Positions 52,334 through 60,608 of a DNA stretch of 64,000 nucleotides are shown piece after piece. A program made the translations under genes and the position numbers. A model generated the notes under the pieces. It was not told where the DNA came from. It searched no databases and saw only the letters and a list, made by a program, of their open reading frames with translations. The DNA comes from Flavobacteriales bacterium (GTDB lineage: Bacteria > Bacteroidota > Bacteroidia > Flavobacteriales_F > PHOS-HE28). The stretch lies in NCBI GenBank assembly GCA_020635725.1, contig JACJZF010000004.1, positions 124,001 to 188,000 on the forward strand, written 5' to 3'. Position 1 is the first letter of the stretch. Each line of letters starts with the position of its first letter.

Positions 52334-53191
52334 ATGAAGCACATCTACGCACTCTCTATCGCAAGCGTCCTGGCCGGGGCGGCCCAAGCTCAGGTCGTGA
52401 TCAATGAGGTCGATTACGACCAGGTCGGAACGGATGCCACCGAGTATGTCGAGATCTACAATTCCGGCGCCTTCGCCTTTCCGCTGCAGTATCTCCAAGT
52501 GGTCTTCATCAACGGCAATGCCGGTGGCGCGGTGGAGTACAGGACCCTGGAGAGCGTGTCGTGGCCCGCCTTGGACCCAGGCGACTTCTTCGTCATCTGC
52601 GCGAACGCCGCCACCCCGAACTGCGACCATCTGGCCACACCGGCCACCAACCTCATCCAGAACGGTTCCCCCGATGCCATCGCGCTGGTGATGACACAGC
52701 CCGTTCCCACGGTGATCGATGTGCTCAGCTACGGCGGCAGCGTGCTCGGCTACACCGAGGGCACCGGAACCACTATCGAGGATTCGAACCTGACCGACGG
52801 CATCAGCATCGGGCGGTTCCCCGATGGGAACGATACGCAAGACAACAACAGCGACTTCGTGCTCATGTGCAGTTCCCCGGGAGCCGGGAACGTCGTGGAT
52901 CCGCAAGCCTGCGACCTTTCTTCCGGAGTGGCCACCCTGAGCCGGTCGGCCTCCTTCACCGCAGTGCCTTCGCCCGATGGCCAAGGCGTGCTGGTGTTCG
53001 ATCCGAATCGATCAGGCGAGCCCTTGTCCTACGAGCTGCTCACCGCCGATGGCGCGTTGGTGGCCTCCAGCGGCAGCCGTGGCGCGAATGCCTCATGGTA
53101 CATCGACTTGAGCGCGCTGAAGGGCCGGCTGCTGCTTGTGCGGCTCACCACCCCAACGCGGAACGAGACGCGCCGAATCGCCCTGCCCTAG
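52334..53191 (+). CDS. Secreted lamin-tail-domain protein, probable T9SS cargo
   Basis: The 285-aa protein has a signal peptide (YALSIASVLAGAAQAQ) and then a lamin-tail domain: VVINEVDYDQVGTDATEYVE (I-N-E-V ... E-Y-V-E-I-Y-N), followed by LDPGDFFVICAN and SPDAIALV (about 20-175). A C-terminal beta region ends NETRRIALP and resembles a sorting domain only loosely. Likely secreted. It may be cotranscribed with the TfoX-like gene 21 nt upstream. Confidence 0.78.
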   Translation: MKHIYALSIASVLAGAAQAQVVINEVDYDQVGTDATEYVEIYNSGAFAFPLQYLQVVFINGNAGGAVEYRTLESVSWPALDPGDFFVICANAATPNCDHLATPATNLIQNGSPDAIALVMTQPVPTVIDVLSYGGSVLGYTEGTGTTIEDSNLTDGISIGRFPDGNDTQDNNSDFVLMCSSPGAGNVVDPQACDLSSGVATLSRSASFTAVPSPDGQGVLVFDPNRSGEPLSYELLTADGALVASSGSRGANASWYIDLSALKGRLLLVRLTTPTRNETRRIALP

Positions 53192-53268
53192 CGGCTTTCG
53201 GCTCCCCATCAACATCGCCTCGTTCGTGATCCGCCGGCTCCCGGTCGGCGGCGCGCGCCGCATCGCCG

Positions 53269-53276
53269 GATCTTGG
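53269..53276 (+). promoter_or_regulatory. -7-like box GATCTTGG, 4 nt before the start
   Basis: Weak match to the -7 consensus but with the recurring exact 4-nt spacing to the ATG at 53281. Confidence 0.35.
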
Positions 53277-53280
53277 CGGC

Positions 53281-53961
53281 ATGACAGCGGCGGTGTTCGA
53301 GGCGAGGTACGCGCGCATCCTGCGCTCCAGGGAGCAGGGCTATGAGGAACTCTCTGATTTCCTCGGAAGGAAGTCGGATCTGGGCGCCCTGGTGAGGCTC
53401 GGCCTGCTCCGGCGGCGCGAGGTGAACGACGAGTATCAGCGCTACCACGGATATGTGCCCACCCCGGCCGCGGAGAATCTGCTGCTCTACATCCCGGAGA
53501 AGGAACTGATCCTGGTGCGACCCGGTCAATCGGCCGCGCTCTTCGCCCAACTCAAGAAAGACCCCGCGCCCAAGGCCGTATTCAAGCCCACTTACGCAGA
53601 GCCCACGCACGAGCAGTTCGAGGCGTGCGTGCAACAGCGCGACCAGGCCGGGCGCGATGTGTGGCGGTTGCAACGCGCCGAGCAACTGCACAAAGCGCTG
53701 CTCGGAGGCTACATGGACCTCCGCTCCTTCACCAAGCGCACCAGCATTGGAGAGGGGGTGCTGCTGCGCCTTGAACTGTGCAAGCCCCGCCCTGAGCGCG
53801 TGCACGATCGCGCATTGGCCCTGGAACCCACCAAGGAAGGAGCCCGCTTCCTCACCATGCTGCAGCCGTGGGAGCTCCTGCTGGTGAAGCCCGGCATGGA
53901 ACTGCCCTTGTTCGAGCGCTGCGACCCGGAGAACGCGGCCTACTGGTGCGAGCTTCCCTGA
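53281..53961 (+). CDS. Hypothetical soluble protein
   Basis: I do not recognise this 226-aa protein. It is soluble, without signal peptide, and mixed alpha/beta. Notable segments are ENLLLYIPEKELILVRPGQS and its echo MLQPWELLLVKPGMELPLF near the C-terminus, which suggests two related lobes. A helical middle part is rich in Q, R and E (EACVQQRDQAGRDVWRLQRA). It is a single gene between the lamin-tail gene and the rpsA leader. No function is inferred. Confidence 0.6.
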   Translation: MTAAVFEARYARILRSREQGYEELSDFLGRKSDLGALVRLGLLRRREVNDEYQRYHGYVPTPAAENLLLYIPEKELILVRPGQSAALFAQLKKDPAPKAVFKPTYAEPTHEQFEACVQQRDQAGRDVWRLQRAEQLHKALLGGYMDLRSFTKRTSIGEGVLLRLELCKPRPERVHDRALALEPTKEGARFLTMLQPWELLLVKPGMELPLFERCDPENAAYWCELP

Positions 53962-53997
53962 AAGCCGCACGATTCCGCTCCGGATCAAGGAATTAAC

Positions 53998-54005
53998 TAC
54001 TTTCG
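53998..54005 (+). promoter_or_regulatory. -7 promoter box TACTTTCG for rpsA
   Basis: Good TAnnTTTG match. It would give rpsA a 5' leader of about 115 nt, unusual in a window of mostly short leaders. Confidence 0.55.
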
Positions 54006-54127
54006 CGGCCCCGTTTCCCCCGCCTCACATGGCGGGGTCGGGGAAAAGCCCAGGCCGGGGGCCTTGGGCTCAACCAGTTAAACCCTCTCGGGCGGTCCCC
54101 CTTGGCCCGCGATACAAGCAGTAGTGC
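54006..54127 (+). promoter_or_regulatory. Structured 5' leader of rpsA
   Basis: Contains a hairpin CCCGCC...GGCGGGG (about 54019-54037) and a second, longer stem AGCCCAGGCC / GGCCTTGGGCT with one bulge (about 54048-54071). A leader of this kind fits autoregulation by ribosomal protein S1, as known for rpsA in other bacteria; here it is inferred from position and folding only. Confidence 0.5.
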
Positions 54128-55984
54128 ATGTCAACGATTGAGAATAACAAGGTCAGCTTCGCCGAACCCCCTGCCGATTTCGATTGGGGCGCCATTGAAG
54201 ATGACAGCAAGGCCGCCGCGGCGGGCTCCCGTGAACAGATGGAGGCCGCCTACGAGAAGACCCTGAGCAGCATCCAGGAGAAGGAGGTGCTCATGGGTAC
54301 CGTGGTGGGCATGAACAAGAAAGAGGTGGTGATCAACATCGGCTATAAGTCCGAAGGCGTGGTCCCCATCAGCGAATTCCGCTACAAGCCTGAGCTGAAG
54401 ATCGGCGATCAGGTGGAGGTGTACATCGAGAAGCAGGAGGACAAGGGCGGCCAGATGGTGGTGAGCCACAAGACCGCGCGCGTGCACAACGCGTGGGGCA
54501 AGGTGAACCACGCCATGGAGACCAACGAGGTGATCACCGGATACGTGAAGTGCCGCACCAAGGGCGGCCTCATCGTGGACGTGTTCGGCATCGAGGCCTT
54601 CCTGCCCGGCTCGCAGATCGACGTGAAGCCCATTCGTGACTACGACCAGTTCGTGGGCAAGAACATGGAGTTCAAGGTCGTGAAGATCAACCAGGAGTTC
54701 AAGAACGTGGTGGTGAGCCACAAGGCCCTGATCGAAGCCGAGCTGGAAGCCCAGAAGAAGCAGATCATCGGCGGCCTGGAGAAAGGCCAGGTGCTCGAGG
54801 GCACCGTCAAGAACATCACCAGCTACGGTGTGTTCGTGGACCTCGGCGGCGTCGACGGCCTCATCCACATCACCGACCTCAGTTATGGCCGCGTGAGCCA
54901 TCCGGAGGAAGTGGTGAAGCTCGACGACAAGATCAACGTCGTGATCCTGGACTTCGACGACGAGAAGCGTCGCATCGCCCTCGGCCTGAAGCAGCTGCAG
55001 CCGCACCCTTGGGACGCGCTCAGCGCCGACCTCAACGCCGGCGACAAGGTGAAGGGCAAAGTGATGGTGATCACCGATTACGGCGCCTTCGTGGAAGTGG
55101 CCCCCGGCGTGGAAGGCCTGCTGCACGTGAGCGAGATGAGCTGGAGCCAGCACCTGCGCAGCCCGAAGGACTTCCTGAAGGAAGGGCAGGAGATCGAGTG
55201 CGTGATCCTCAACATCGACCGCGAGGAGCGCAAGATGAGCCTGGGCATGAAGCAGCTCAGCGCCGATCCCTGGGCCGACATCGAGTTCAAGTACCCGGTG
55301 CGCTCCAAGCACACCGCCAAGGTCCGCAACTTCACCCACTTCGGCATCTTCGCCGAGCTGGAGGAGGGCGTGGATGGCCTCATCCACATCAGCGACCTCA
55401 GCTGGACCAAGCGCATCAAGCACCCCAGCGAGTTCTGCAACATCGGCGATGAGATCGAGGTGGTGGTGCTCGAGGTCGATAAGGACAACCGTCGCTTGAG
55501 CCTCGGCCACAAGCAGGTGGAGGAGAACCCCTGGGAGGTGTTCTCCGGCGTGTTCACCCCGGGCAGCGTGCACGAGGGAACCATCACCGGCCGTGCCGGG
55601 CAGAACTTCGTGGTGAGCCTGCCCTATGGCGTGGAAGGCACCGTGAGCGCCAAGCACCTGAAGAAAGCCGATGGCAGCAAGGCCGAGGTGGAGGAGAAGC
55701 TTCCCTTCATGGTCCTGGAATTCAACGGCGATGCCCGCCGCATCACCCTGAGCCACACGCGCACCTTCGAGGAGGGCGATGAGCCCATGGAGACCGTGAG
55801 CAAGGGCAAGCGCACCCGTAAGGAGACAGACGGAGCCGCCACCAGCGCCAGCGTGCGCAGCGTGAACGACAAGGTGGAGAAGAGCACCCTGGGCGACCTC
55901 AGCGTGCTGAGCGACCTGAAGAGCTCCATGGAGAGCAGCGAGCGCGCCAACAAGGAGAAGAAGAGCGAGGAAGGCGAAGGCTGA
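54128..55984 (+). CDS. rpsA: 30S ribosomal protein S1
   Basis: The 618-aa protein has six S1/OB-fold RNA-binding repeats between about residues 50 and 540. Each shows the pattern G-x-V-x-x-[IV]-x-x-[YF]-G-[AVI]-F-[VA], for example GTVKNITSYGVFVDLGGVDG and GKVMVITDYGAFVEVAPG. The N-terminal and C-terminal ends (VNDKVEKSTLGDLSVLSDLK, and a final E/K-rich stretch) are low in complexity. It brings mRNA to the ribosome, which matters here because most genes lack Shine-Dalgarno sites. A strong terminator follows at 56005. Confidence 0.97.
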   Translation: MSTIENNKVSFAEPPADFDWGAIEDDSKAAAAGSREQMEAAYEKTLSSIQEKEVLMGTVVGMNKKEVVINIGYKSEGVVPISEFRYKPELKIGDQVEVYIEKQEDKGGQMVVSHKTARVHNAWGKVNHAMETNEVITGYVKCRTKGGLIVDVFGIEAFLPGSQIDVKPIRDYDQFVGKNMEFKVVKINQEFKNVVVSHKALIEAELEAQKKQIIGGLEKGQVLEGTVKNITSYGVFVDLGGVDGLIHITDLSYGRVSHPEEVVKLDDKINVVILDFDDEKRRIALGLKQLQPHPWDALSADLNAGDKVKGKVMVITDYGAFVEVAPGVEGLLHVSEMSWSQHLRSPKDFLKEGQEIECVILNIDREERKMSLGMKQLSADPWADIEFKYPVRSKHTAKVRNFTHFGIFAELEEGVDGLIHISDLSWTKRIKHPSEFCNIGDEIEVVVLEVDKDNRRLSLGHKQVEENPWEVFSGVFTPGSVHEGTITGRAGQNFVVSLPYGVEGTVSAKHLKKADGSKAEVEEKLPFMVLEFNGDARRITLSHTRTFEEGDEPMETVSKGKRTRKETDGAATSASVRSVNDKVEKSTLGDLSVLSDLKSSMESSERANKEKKSEEGEG

Positions 55985-56004
55985 TCCATCGCGAAGCGAA
56001 TGTG

Positions 56005-56032
56005 CGGAGCCCCGGCTGCTGCCGGGGCTCCG
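56005..56032. terminator. Terminator hairpin after rpsA
   Basis: Perfect 11-bp stem CGGAGCCCCGG / CCGGGGCTCCG with a 6-nt loop, 21 nt after the rpsA stop and just before the pyrR promoter box. Confidence 0.75.
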
Positions 56033-56053
56033 TCGTTCATGGGCAAGGCCCGC

Positions 56054-56061
56054 TATCTTCG
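56054..56061 (+). promoter_or_regulatory. -7 promoter box TATCTTCG, 6 nt before the start
   Basis: Close TAnnTTTG match; the short distance to the pyrR ATG suggests a leaderless or near-leaderless mRNA. Confidence 0.55.
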
Positions 56062-56067
56062 GCGCGG

Positions 56068-56661
56068 ATGAAGCCGGTGACACTCCTCGCGAGCAAGGCC
56101 CTGAGCCTCACCATCACCCGTCTCTGCCATCAGCTGATCGAGGACCACGGCGACTTGGGCACCATGGCGCTGATCGGCCTGCAGCCACGCGGCGTGCTCC
56201 TGGCCCGTCGCCTGCGCCAGGAGCTCGAGCGCATCACCGGCCGCCCCGTGCCGGCCTATGGCGAGCTCGACATCACCTTCCACCGCGACGATTTCCGCCA
56301 CCGTGCCGCGCCGCCCGCGCCCAGCGCCACCGCCTTGGATTTCGACCTGGAAGGCCGCCACGTGGTGCTCGTGGATGATGTGCTCTACACCGGCCGCAGC
56401 ATCCGCGCCGGACTCGATGCCCTGCTCGCCTTCGGCCGCCCGGCCACCGTGCACCTGCTCGTGCTCATCGACCGGCGCTTCAGCCGCGAGCTGCCCATCG
56501 CCCCGGACTATGTGGGCCGCTGGGTCGATAGCATCGGCGACCAACGGGTGACCGTGGAGTGGCAGGAGAGCGATGGCCGTGACCGCGTGCTGCTGCACAC
56601 CACCGGCTCCGATACGCCCACCGCCTCCGATATCGCCCAGGGATCCATCTCCGACCTATGA
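56068..56661 (+). CDS. pyrR: PyrR-type phosphoribosyltransferase regulator
   Basis: The 197-aa protein has the PRPP-binding motif VVLVDDVLYTGRS at about residues 96-108, and the early ALIGLQPRGVLLARRL typical of PyrR, which binds UMP and regulates pyrimidine genes, often with weak uracil phosphoribosyltransferase activity. DRRFSRELPIAPDYVGRWVD is also conserved. It overlaps pyrB by four bases (ATGA), so the two form an operon. With so short a leader here, PyrR attenuation of its own operon is not visible. Confidence 0.93.
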   Translation: MKPVTLLASKALSLTITRLCHQLIEDHGDLGTMALIGLQPRGVLLARRLRQELERITGRPVPAYGELDITFHRDDFRHRAAPPAPSATALDFDLEGRHVVLVDDVLYTGRSIRAGLDALLAFGRPATVHLLVLIDRRFSRELPIAPDYVGRWVDSIGDQRVTVEWQESDGRDRVLLHTTGSDTPTASDIAQGSISDL

Positions 56662-57638
56662 GCCCCAGCCCACGCACCGACGCCTTGGCCAGCGACCAGC
56701 TCAGCGTGGAGCACCTGCTCGGCATCAAGGACCTCATCCCGGCGGACATCGATCTCATCTTCCGCACCGCCGACGGATTCAAAGAGGTGCTGGGCCGTCC
56801 CATCAAGAAAGTGCCCTCCCTACGCGACATCACCATCGCCAACCTCTTCTTCGAGAGCAGCACCCGCACCCGCGTCAGCTTCGAATTGGCCGAGAAGCGC
56901 CTCAGCGCCGACGTGGTCAATTTCAGCAGCAGCGGCAGCAGCGTGAGCAAGGGCGAGACCCTCATCGACACGGTGAACAACATCCTGGCGATGAAGGTGG
57001 ACATGGTGGTGATGCGCCACCCGGACCCCGGCGCCGCGGTCTTCCTCAGCCGCCACGTGGGCGCGCGCATCGTCAACGCGGGCGATGGCACGCACGAGCA
57101 CCCCACGCAGGCGCTCCTCGATGCGTACAGCATCCGCGAGAAGCTGGGCAAGGTGAAGGGCGTGAGGGTGCTGATCGCGGGAGACATCCTGCACAGCCGG
57201 GTGGCCCTGAGCAACATCTTCTGCCTCCAGAAGCTCGGCGCCGAGGTCATGCTCTGCGGCCCCAGCACGCTCATGCCCAAGCACATCGAGGCACTCGGGG
57301 TGAAGGTGGAACGCGACCTGGATAAGGCCCTGCGCTGGTGCGACGTGGCCAACATGCTGCGCATCCAGCTCGAGCGGCAGGGGGGGGATGGGATCGCCAA
57401 TTTCCCCAGCCTGCGCGAGTACGCCATGGTCTACGGCCTCGACCTCGCGCGGTACAAGCGCATCGGCAAGGATGTGGTGATCATGCACCCCGGTCCCATC
57501 AACCGCGGGGTGGAGGTGAGCAGCGAAGTGGCCGACCACGCCAACAGCATCATCCTCGATCAGGTGCAGAACGGCGTGGCCGTGCGCATGGCCGTGCTCT
57601 ACCTGCTGGCAGCCCGTATCCCACGTAACGCTGTTTGA
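56658..57638 (+). CDS. pyrB: Aspartate carbamoyltransferase catalytic subunit
   Basis: The 326-aa enzyme has the carbamoyl phosphate site FFESSTRTRVSFELAEKRL (about 57-75), HPDPGAAVFLSRHV, and GTHEHPTQALLDAYSIREKL (about 147-166). HPGPINRGVEV is also diagnostic. It makes carbamoyl aspartate, the first committed step of pyrimidine synthesis, in the cytoplasm. No pyrI regulatory gene follows, so it probably works as an unregulated trimer under PyrR control. Confidence 0.96.
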   Translation: MSPSPRTDALASDQLSVEHLLGIKDLIPADIDLIFRTADGFKEVLGRPIKKVPSLRDITIANLFFESSTRTRVSFELAEKRLSADVVNFSSSGSSVSKGETLIDTVNNILAMKVDMVVMRHPDPGAAVFLSRHVGARIVNAGDGTHEHPTQALLDAYSIREKLGKVKGVRVLIAGDILHSRVALSNIFCLQKLGAEVMLCGPSTLMPKHIEALGVKVERDLDKALRWCDVANMLRIQLERQGGDGIANFPSLREYAMVYGLDLARYKRIGKDVVIMHPGPINRGVEVSSEVADHANSIILDQVQNGVAVRMAVLYLLAARIPRNAV

Positions 57639-57682
57639 AACTGAGGTGCGTTCACCCGGTTTCCCGGCGAAAGGCGCTTGAT

Positions 57683-57690
57683 TATCTTTG
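57683..57690 (+). promoter_or_regulatory. -7 promoter box TATCTTTG
   Basis: Perfect TAnnTTTG match, 17 nt before the STAS-protein ATG. Confidence 0.6.
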
Positions 57691-57707
57691 ACCGGAAGCA
57701 CCCCACC

Positions 57708-58082
57708 ATGAATTTCACCATCGAGGATAAAGGGCGGTACACCTTGGTCACCAGCAAGGTCGACAAGCTCGATACCACCTGCGCGCCAGAGCTGAAGAGC
57801 GAACTGGTCTACCTGAACAAGACAGGCGTTCGCAACGTGATCATCGACCTGGCGGCCACCCGTTACTGCGACTCATCCGGTCTCAGCTCCTTGCTGGTGG
57901 CCAACAGGCTCTGCAAGAGCGTCAACGGCAGCCTCGTGGTCTGCGGCCTGCAGGAGGCCGTGCAGAAGCTCGTGCAGATCTCCCAGCTCGAGAGCGTGCT
58001 CTCCATTACGCCCACGACGGCTGAAGCCGTTGATCTGCTCTACATGGAGGAGATTGAGAAGGACGTGAACAAAGGCCAGTGA
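57708..58082 (+). CDS. STAS-domain anti-sigma factor antagonist
   Basis: The 124-aa protein is one STAS domain, with VIIDLAATRYCDSSGLSSLL (about 49-68), where DSSGL holds the serine that partner kinases phosphorylate in SpoIIAA-type proteins. LVVCGLQEAVQKLVQISQLE follows. It would switch an anti-sigma factor or signalling partner by phosphorylation. No kinase or phosphatase is adjacent. Such single STAS proteins are common in Bacteroidota. The start is the ATG after the TATCTTTG box. Confidence 0.9.
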   Translation: MNFTIEDKGRYTLVTSKVDKLDTTCAPELKSELVYLNKTGVRNVIIDLAATRYCDSSGLSSLLVANRLCKSVNGSLVVCGLQEAVQKLVQISQLESVLSITPTTAEAVDLLYMEEIEKDVNKGQ

Positions 58083-58092
58083 TACCTACCGC

Positions 58093-58851
58093 ATGAAGCG
58101 ATTCCTACTCTCCGCAGCGCTTGTGGCCTTGGTGGCCCGCGCCTTCGCCCAGCCCTGCACGCCCAACCCGTTGTATGCCGATAGCGTCTTCGGCGTATGG
58201 CCCGATACCACGACCAACTTCATGGATGGTCAGTTGGGCATCGCCTATGTCCAGGACCTGAACCTGATCGTTCCCTTGAACGCGCAGGACATCGATCCCA
58301 CCTTCCCTGCGGTGCAGATCGATTCGGTGGTCTTCAACGGTGTATCCGGTCTGCCGCTGGGCCTTACGGTGGCCTGTGCCTCCCAGACCCCTGCGCCATG
58401 CACCTATCTCCCCTCGGTTCTGGGTTGCGGCCTCGTTTCCGGCATTCCGCTCGAAGCCGGGCAGTTCGACCTCACGTTGAACGTAACGGGTTACTTCACG
58501 CTCTTCGGATCGCCTGTCCCGTATCCGCTCACCTTCACCGGATACCGCATCTTCATCCTGGATCCCACCGGCGTGTCCGAGCTGGCACCTGCGGGTCTCA
58601 GCGGCGTGAAGAACGTTCCCAATCCCTTCAGCGGTCGAACCAGCATCGAGTTCCACCTCGCTCGCACGGGCGATGTCAGGCTGCGCATCTTCAACCTCCT
58701 CGGCGATGAGCTCTGGAGCCTGCGCACACAGGGCAAGGCCGGTGCGAACCGTGTTCCCTACGAAGGCGCCACGCTGCAAGAGGGCGTCTACCTGTTGAAG
58801 GTGGAAAGCGGGCGCGAATCCTTCACCGGGCGCATGATGGTGAGCCGTTGA
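58093..58851 (+). CDS. T9SS-exported hypothetical protein
   Basis: The 252-aa protein has a signal peptide (LLSAALVALVARAFAQ), a cysteine-containing beta domain (about 18-160; CTPNPLYADSVFGVWPD and SVVFNGVSGLPLGLTVACAS), and a type A sorting domain (GVKNVPNPFSGRTSIEFHL ... EGVYLLKVES ... RMMVSR). I have seen the first domain in other Bacteroidota T9SS cargo, function unknown. It begins 10 nt after the STAS gene and a terminator follows. Confidence 0.8.
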   Translation: MKRFLLSAALVALVARAFAQPCTPNPLYADSVFGVWPDTTTNFMDGQLGIAYVQDLNLIVPLNAQDIDPTFPAVQIDSVVFNGVSGLPLGLTVACASQTPAPCTYLPSVLGCGLVSGIPLEAGQFDLTLNVTGYFTLFGSPVPYPLTFTGYRIFILDPTGVSELAPAGLSGVKNVPNPFSGRTSIEFHLARTGDVRLRIFNLLGDELWSLRTQGKAGANRVPYEGATLQEGVYLLKVESGRESFTGRMMVSR

Positions 58852-58875
58852 GCGCGCTACGACCTAATTCGAGAG

Positions 58876-58890
58876 GGCCCCGCAGGGGCC
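58876..58890 (+). terminator. Terminator hairpin GGCCCC-GCA-GGGGCC
   Basis: Compact stem with a 3-nt loop followed by TTCTTGCTT, between the T9SS gene and rnz. Confidence 0.75.
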
Positions 58891-58901
58891 TTCTTGCTTG
58901 A

Positions 58902-59840
58902 ATGGCGCATCGTCAGTTCGACCTGGTCACTTTGGGGACAGGAGCCGCGCTCCCTGCCCGTGGCCGGCACCCGTCGGCGCAGCTGCTCATCATTCACGGG
59001 GAGCATTATCTGATCGATTGCGGCGAGGGTACCCAGGAGCGACTGCGCGAAGCCGGTGTTGGCTTCAACCGCATCAAGCACGTATTCATCAGCCATCTGC
59101 ATGGCGATCACTACCTGGGCCTCATGGGCCTGATCAGCTCCATGCACCTCATGGGCCGAGCCCAGCCCCTGCATGTGCATGGCCCGGCAGAGCTCAAGCC
59201 CATCATCGACCTGCAGCTGAGAGCCTCGCAGACCTACCTGCGCTACCACCTCCAGTTCCATGCCCTGCTGCCGGAGAGCGGCACCGTGGCCTGGTCCGAT
59301 TCGCGCGCGCGCATCACCGTGCTCGCGCTGCGGCACCGCATTCCTTGCACCGGATTCGTTTTCGAGGAGACCGAGGCGCCGCGGCATCTGCGCAAGGAGA
59401 AGGTGCACGTGATACCGGAGCATGCCCGGGCCGCGGTGAAGAGCGGAGCGGATTTGCCCATGCCCGACGGCTCCATCGTGCCTAACAGCGAGCTCACCGT
59501 AGCGCCGGCTCCCGTGCGGCGTTACGCGTACTGTTCCGATACCGCTTATGCACCGGAGCTCCTGCCGCATATCCGCGGGGTGGACCTGCTCTACCATGAG
59601 GCCACCTTCACCGAGCAGCTGGCGAAGCGCGCGAAGGAGACCATGCACAGCACGGCTCAAGAGGCGGCCCTGCTCGCACGCGAGGCGGGCGTTCGCCGGT
59701 TGCTGCTGGGCCATTTCAGCAGCCGGTACAAGTCCTCGGATCTGCTGCTGGCCGAAGCACAGGCCGTGTTCCCGCATACAGAGGCCAGTGAGGATGGCCG
59801 CACCTATTCCATCCCTGAACTAACGATCGTGCAGAACTGA
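58902..59840 (+). CDS. rnz: Ribonuclease Z
   Basis: The 312-aa metallo-beta-lactamase-fold enzyme has the zinc motif FISHLHGDHYLGLMG (about 66-80), preceded by TLGTGAALPARGRHPSAQLL. Later ligands are in YCSDTAY, LYHEATF and LLLGHFSSRYK. It removes 3' trailers from tRNA precursors in the cytoplasm. Length is typical of the short form. The LuxR-type regulator gene follows with its own promoter box. Confidence 0.94.
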   Translation: MAHRQFDLVTLGTGAALPARGRHPSAQLLIIHGEHYLIDCGEGTQERLREAGVGFNRIKHVFISHLHGDHYLGLMGLISSMHLMGRAQPLHVHGPAELKPIIDLQLRASQTYLRYHLQFHALLPESGTVAWSDSRARITVLALRHRIPCTGFVFEETEAPRHLRKEKVHVIPEHARAAVKSGADLPMPDGSIVPNSELTVAPAPVRRYAYCSDTAYAPELLPHIRGVDLLYHEATFTEQLAKRAKETMHSTAQEAALLAREAGVRRLLLGHFSSRYKSSDLLLAEAQAVFPHTEASEDGRTYSIPELTIVQN

Positions 59841-59865
59841 GGTCCGTGAGAACGGCCCGTGGGAA

Positions 59866-59873
59866 TACCTTCG
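59866..59873 (+). promoter_or_regulatory. -7 promoter box TACCTTCG
   Basis: Lies 29 nt before the regulator ATG at 59903 and argues for that start over the in-frame ATG at 59846. Confidence 0.5.
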
Positions 59874-59902
59874 CCCATTATTTGGAACGATTCCACGGAA
59901 GG

Positions 59903-60586
59903 ATGAGGCGAATCAAACTGCTCCTGGCCGATCACGGTGAACTGGCGTTGGTGGGTCTGCGTACCCTGTTCGAGGCATCGGAGCTCGTGAGCGTGGTGGG
60001 CGAGGCGCGCGACGGCATCGCGCTGAAGGCCTTGCTGGTGCGGCACCGGCCGGATGTGGTGCTGCTCGATCACACCTCGGAGGGCTTCGCGGCGCGTGAT
60101 ATCCGCGACGGGCTCAAACGCTCGCCGCGCACGCGCTTCGTGGCCATCACCGCCGAGCCTTCGCCCATGGTGCTCATGAACGCTGTGAAGGCCGGCGCCA
60201 CCAGCTATGTGAAGAAGGATTGCGACCTGCAGGAGATCCGCGATGCGGTGACGAGTGCGGCCGATGGGCAGCGCTTCTTCTGCGGCAAGGTGCTGGAGGC
60301 CTTGCGCAAGGCCGGGCACGACGTGGAACGCTTCGTACAGGAGCCGCTGAGCTGCGCCCCTGTGACGCTCAGCGATCGCGAGTGCGAGATCATCGGGCTG
60401 ATAGCCGAGGGGAAATCGTGCACGCGCATCGCCGATCAGCTCCACCTGAGCGCGCATACGGTGATCACGCACCGCAAGAACATCATGCAGAAGCTGGGTG
60501 TGAACAGCACGGCGGCCGTGGTGCTCTACGCCGTGCGGAACGGGCTGGCCAGCCCCAACCATTTCCTGTTCAACGCCGGGGAATAG
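59903..60586 (+). CDS. NarL/LuxR-family response regulator
   Basis: The 227-aa protein has a receiver domain (about 1-120) with the phosphorylation site VVLLDHTSEG (D57 region), one acidic residue near the N-terminus (LLLADHGELALVGL) and lysine in SYVKKDCD. The C-terminal LuxR HTH (about 155-215) has LSDRECEIIGLIAEGKSCTR and LHLSAHTVITHRKNIMQKLG. It would bind DNA when phosphorylated by a histidine kinase, but none is nearby. The start at 59903 follows GGAAGG and the promoter box; the longer frame adds 19 unlikely residues. Confidence 0.88.
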   Translation: MRRIKLLLADHGELALVGLRTLFEASELVSVVGEARDGIALKALLVRHRPDVVLLDHTSEGFAARDIRDGLKRSPRTRFVAITAEPSPMVLMNAVKAGATSYVKKDCDLQEIRDAVTSAADGQRFFCGKVLEALRKAGHDVERFVQEPLSCAPVTLSDRECEIIGLIAEGKSCTRIADQLHLSAHTVITHRKNIMQKLGVNSTAAVVLYAVRNGLASPNHFLFNAGE

Positions 60587-60596
60587 GCGCGCGCGC

Positions 60597-60604
60597 GATC
60601 TTCG
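60597..60604 (+). promoter_or_regulatory. -7-like box GATCTTCG, 4 nt before the start
   Basis: Same octamer and same 4-nt spacing as the box before the LpxL-type gene at 28054. Confidence 0.45.
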
Positions 60605-60608
60605 CGCC

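Noticed and set aside
54131..56083. 650-codon minus-strand frame opposite rpsA
   Set aside because: Histidine/alanine/valine-rich shadow of a highly biased gene; rpsA is unambiguous.
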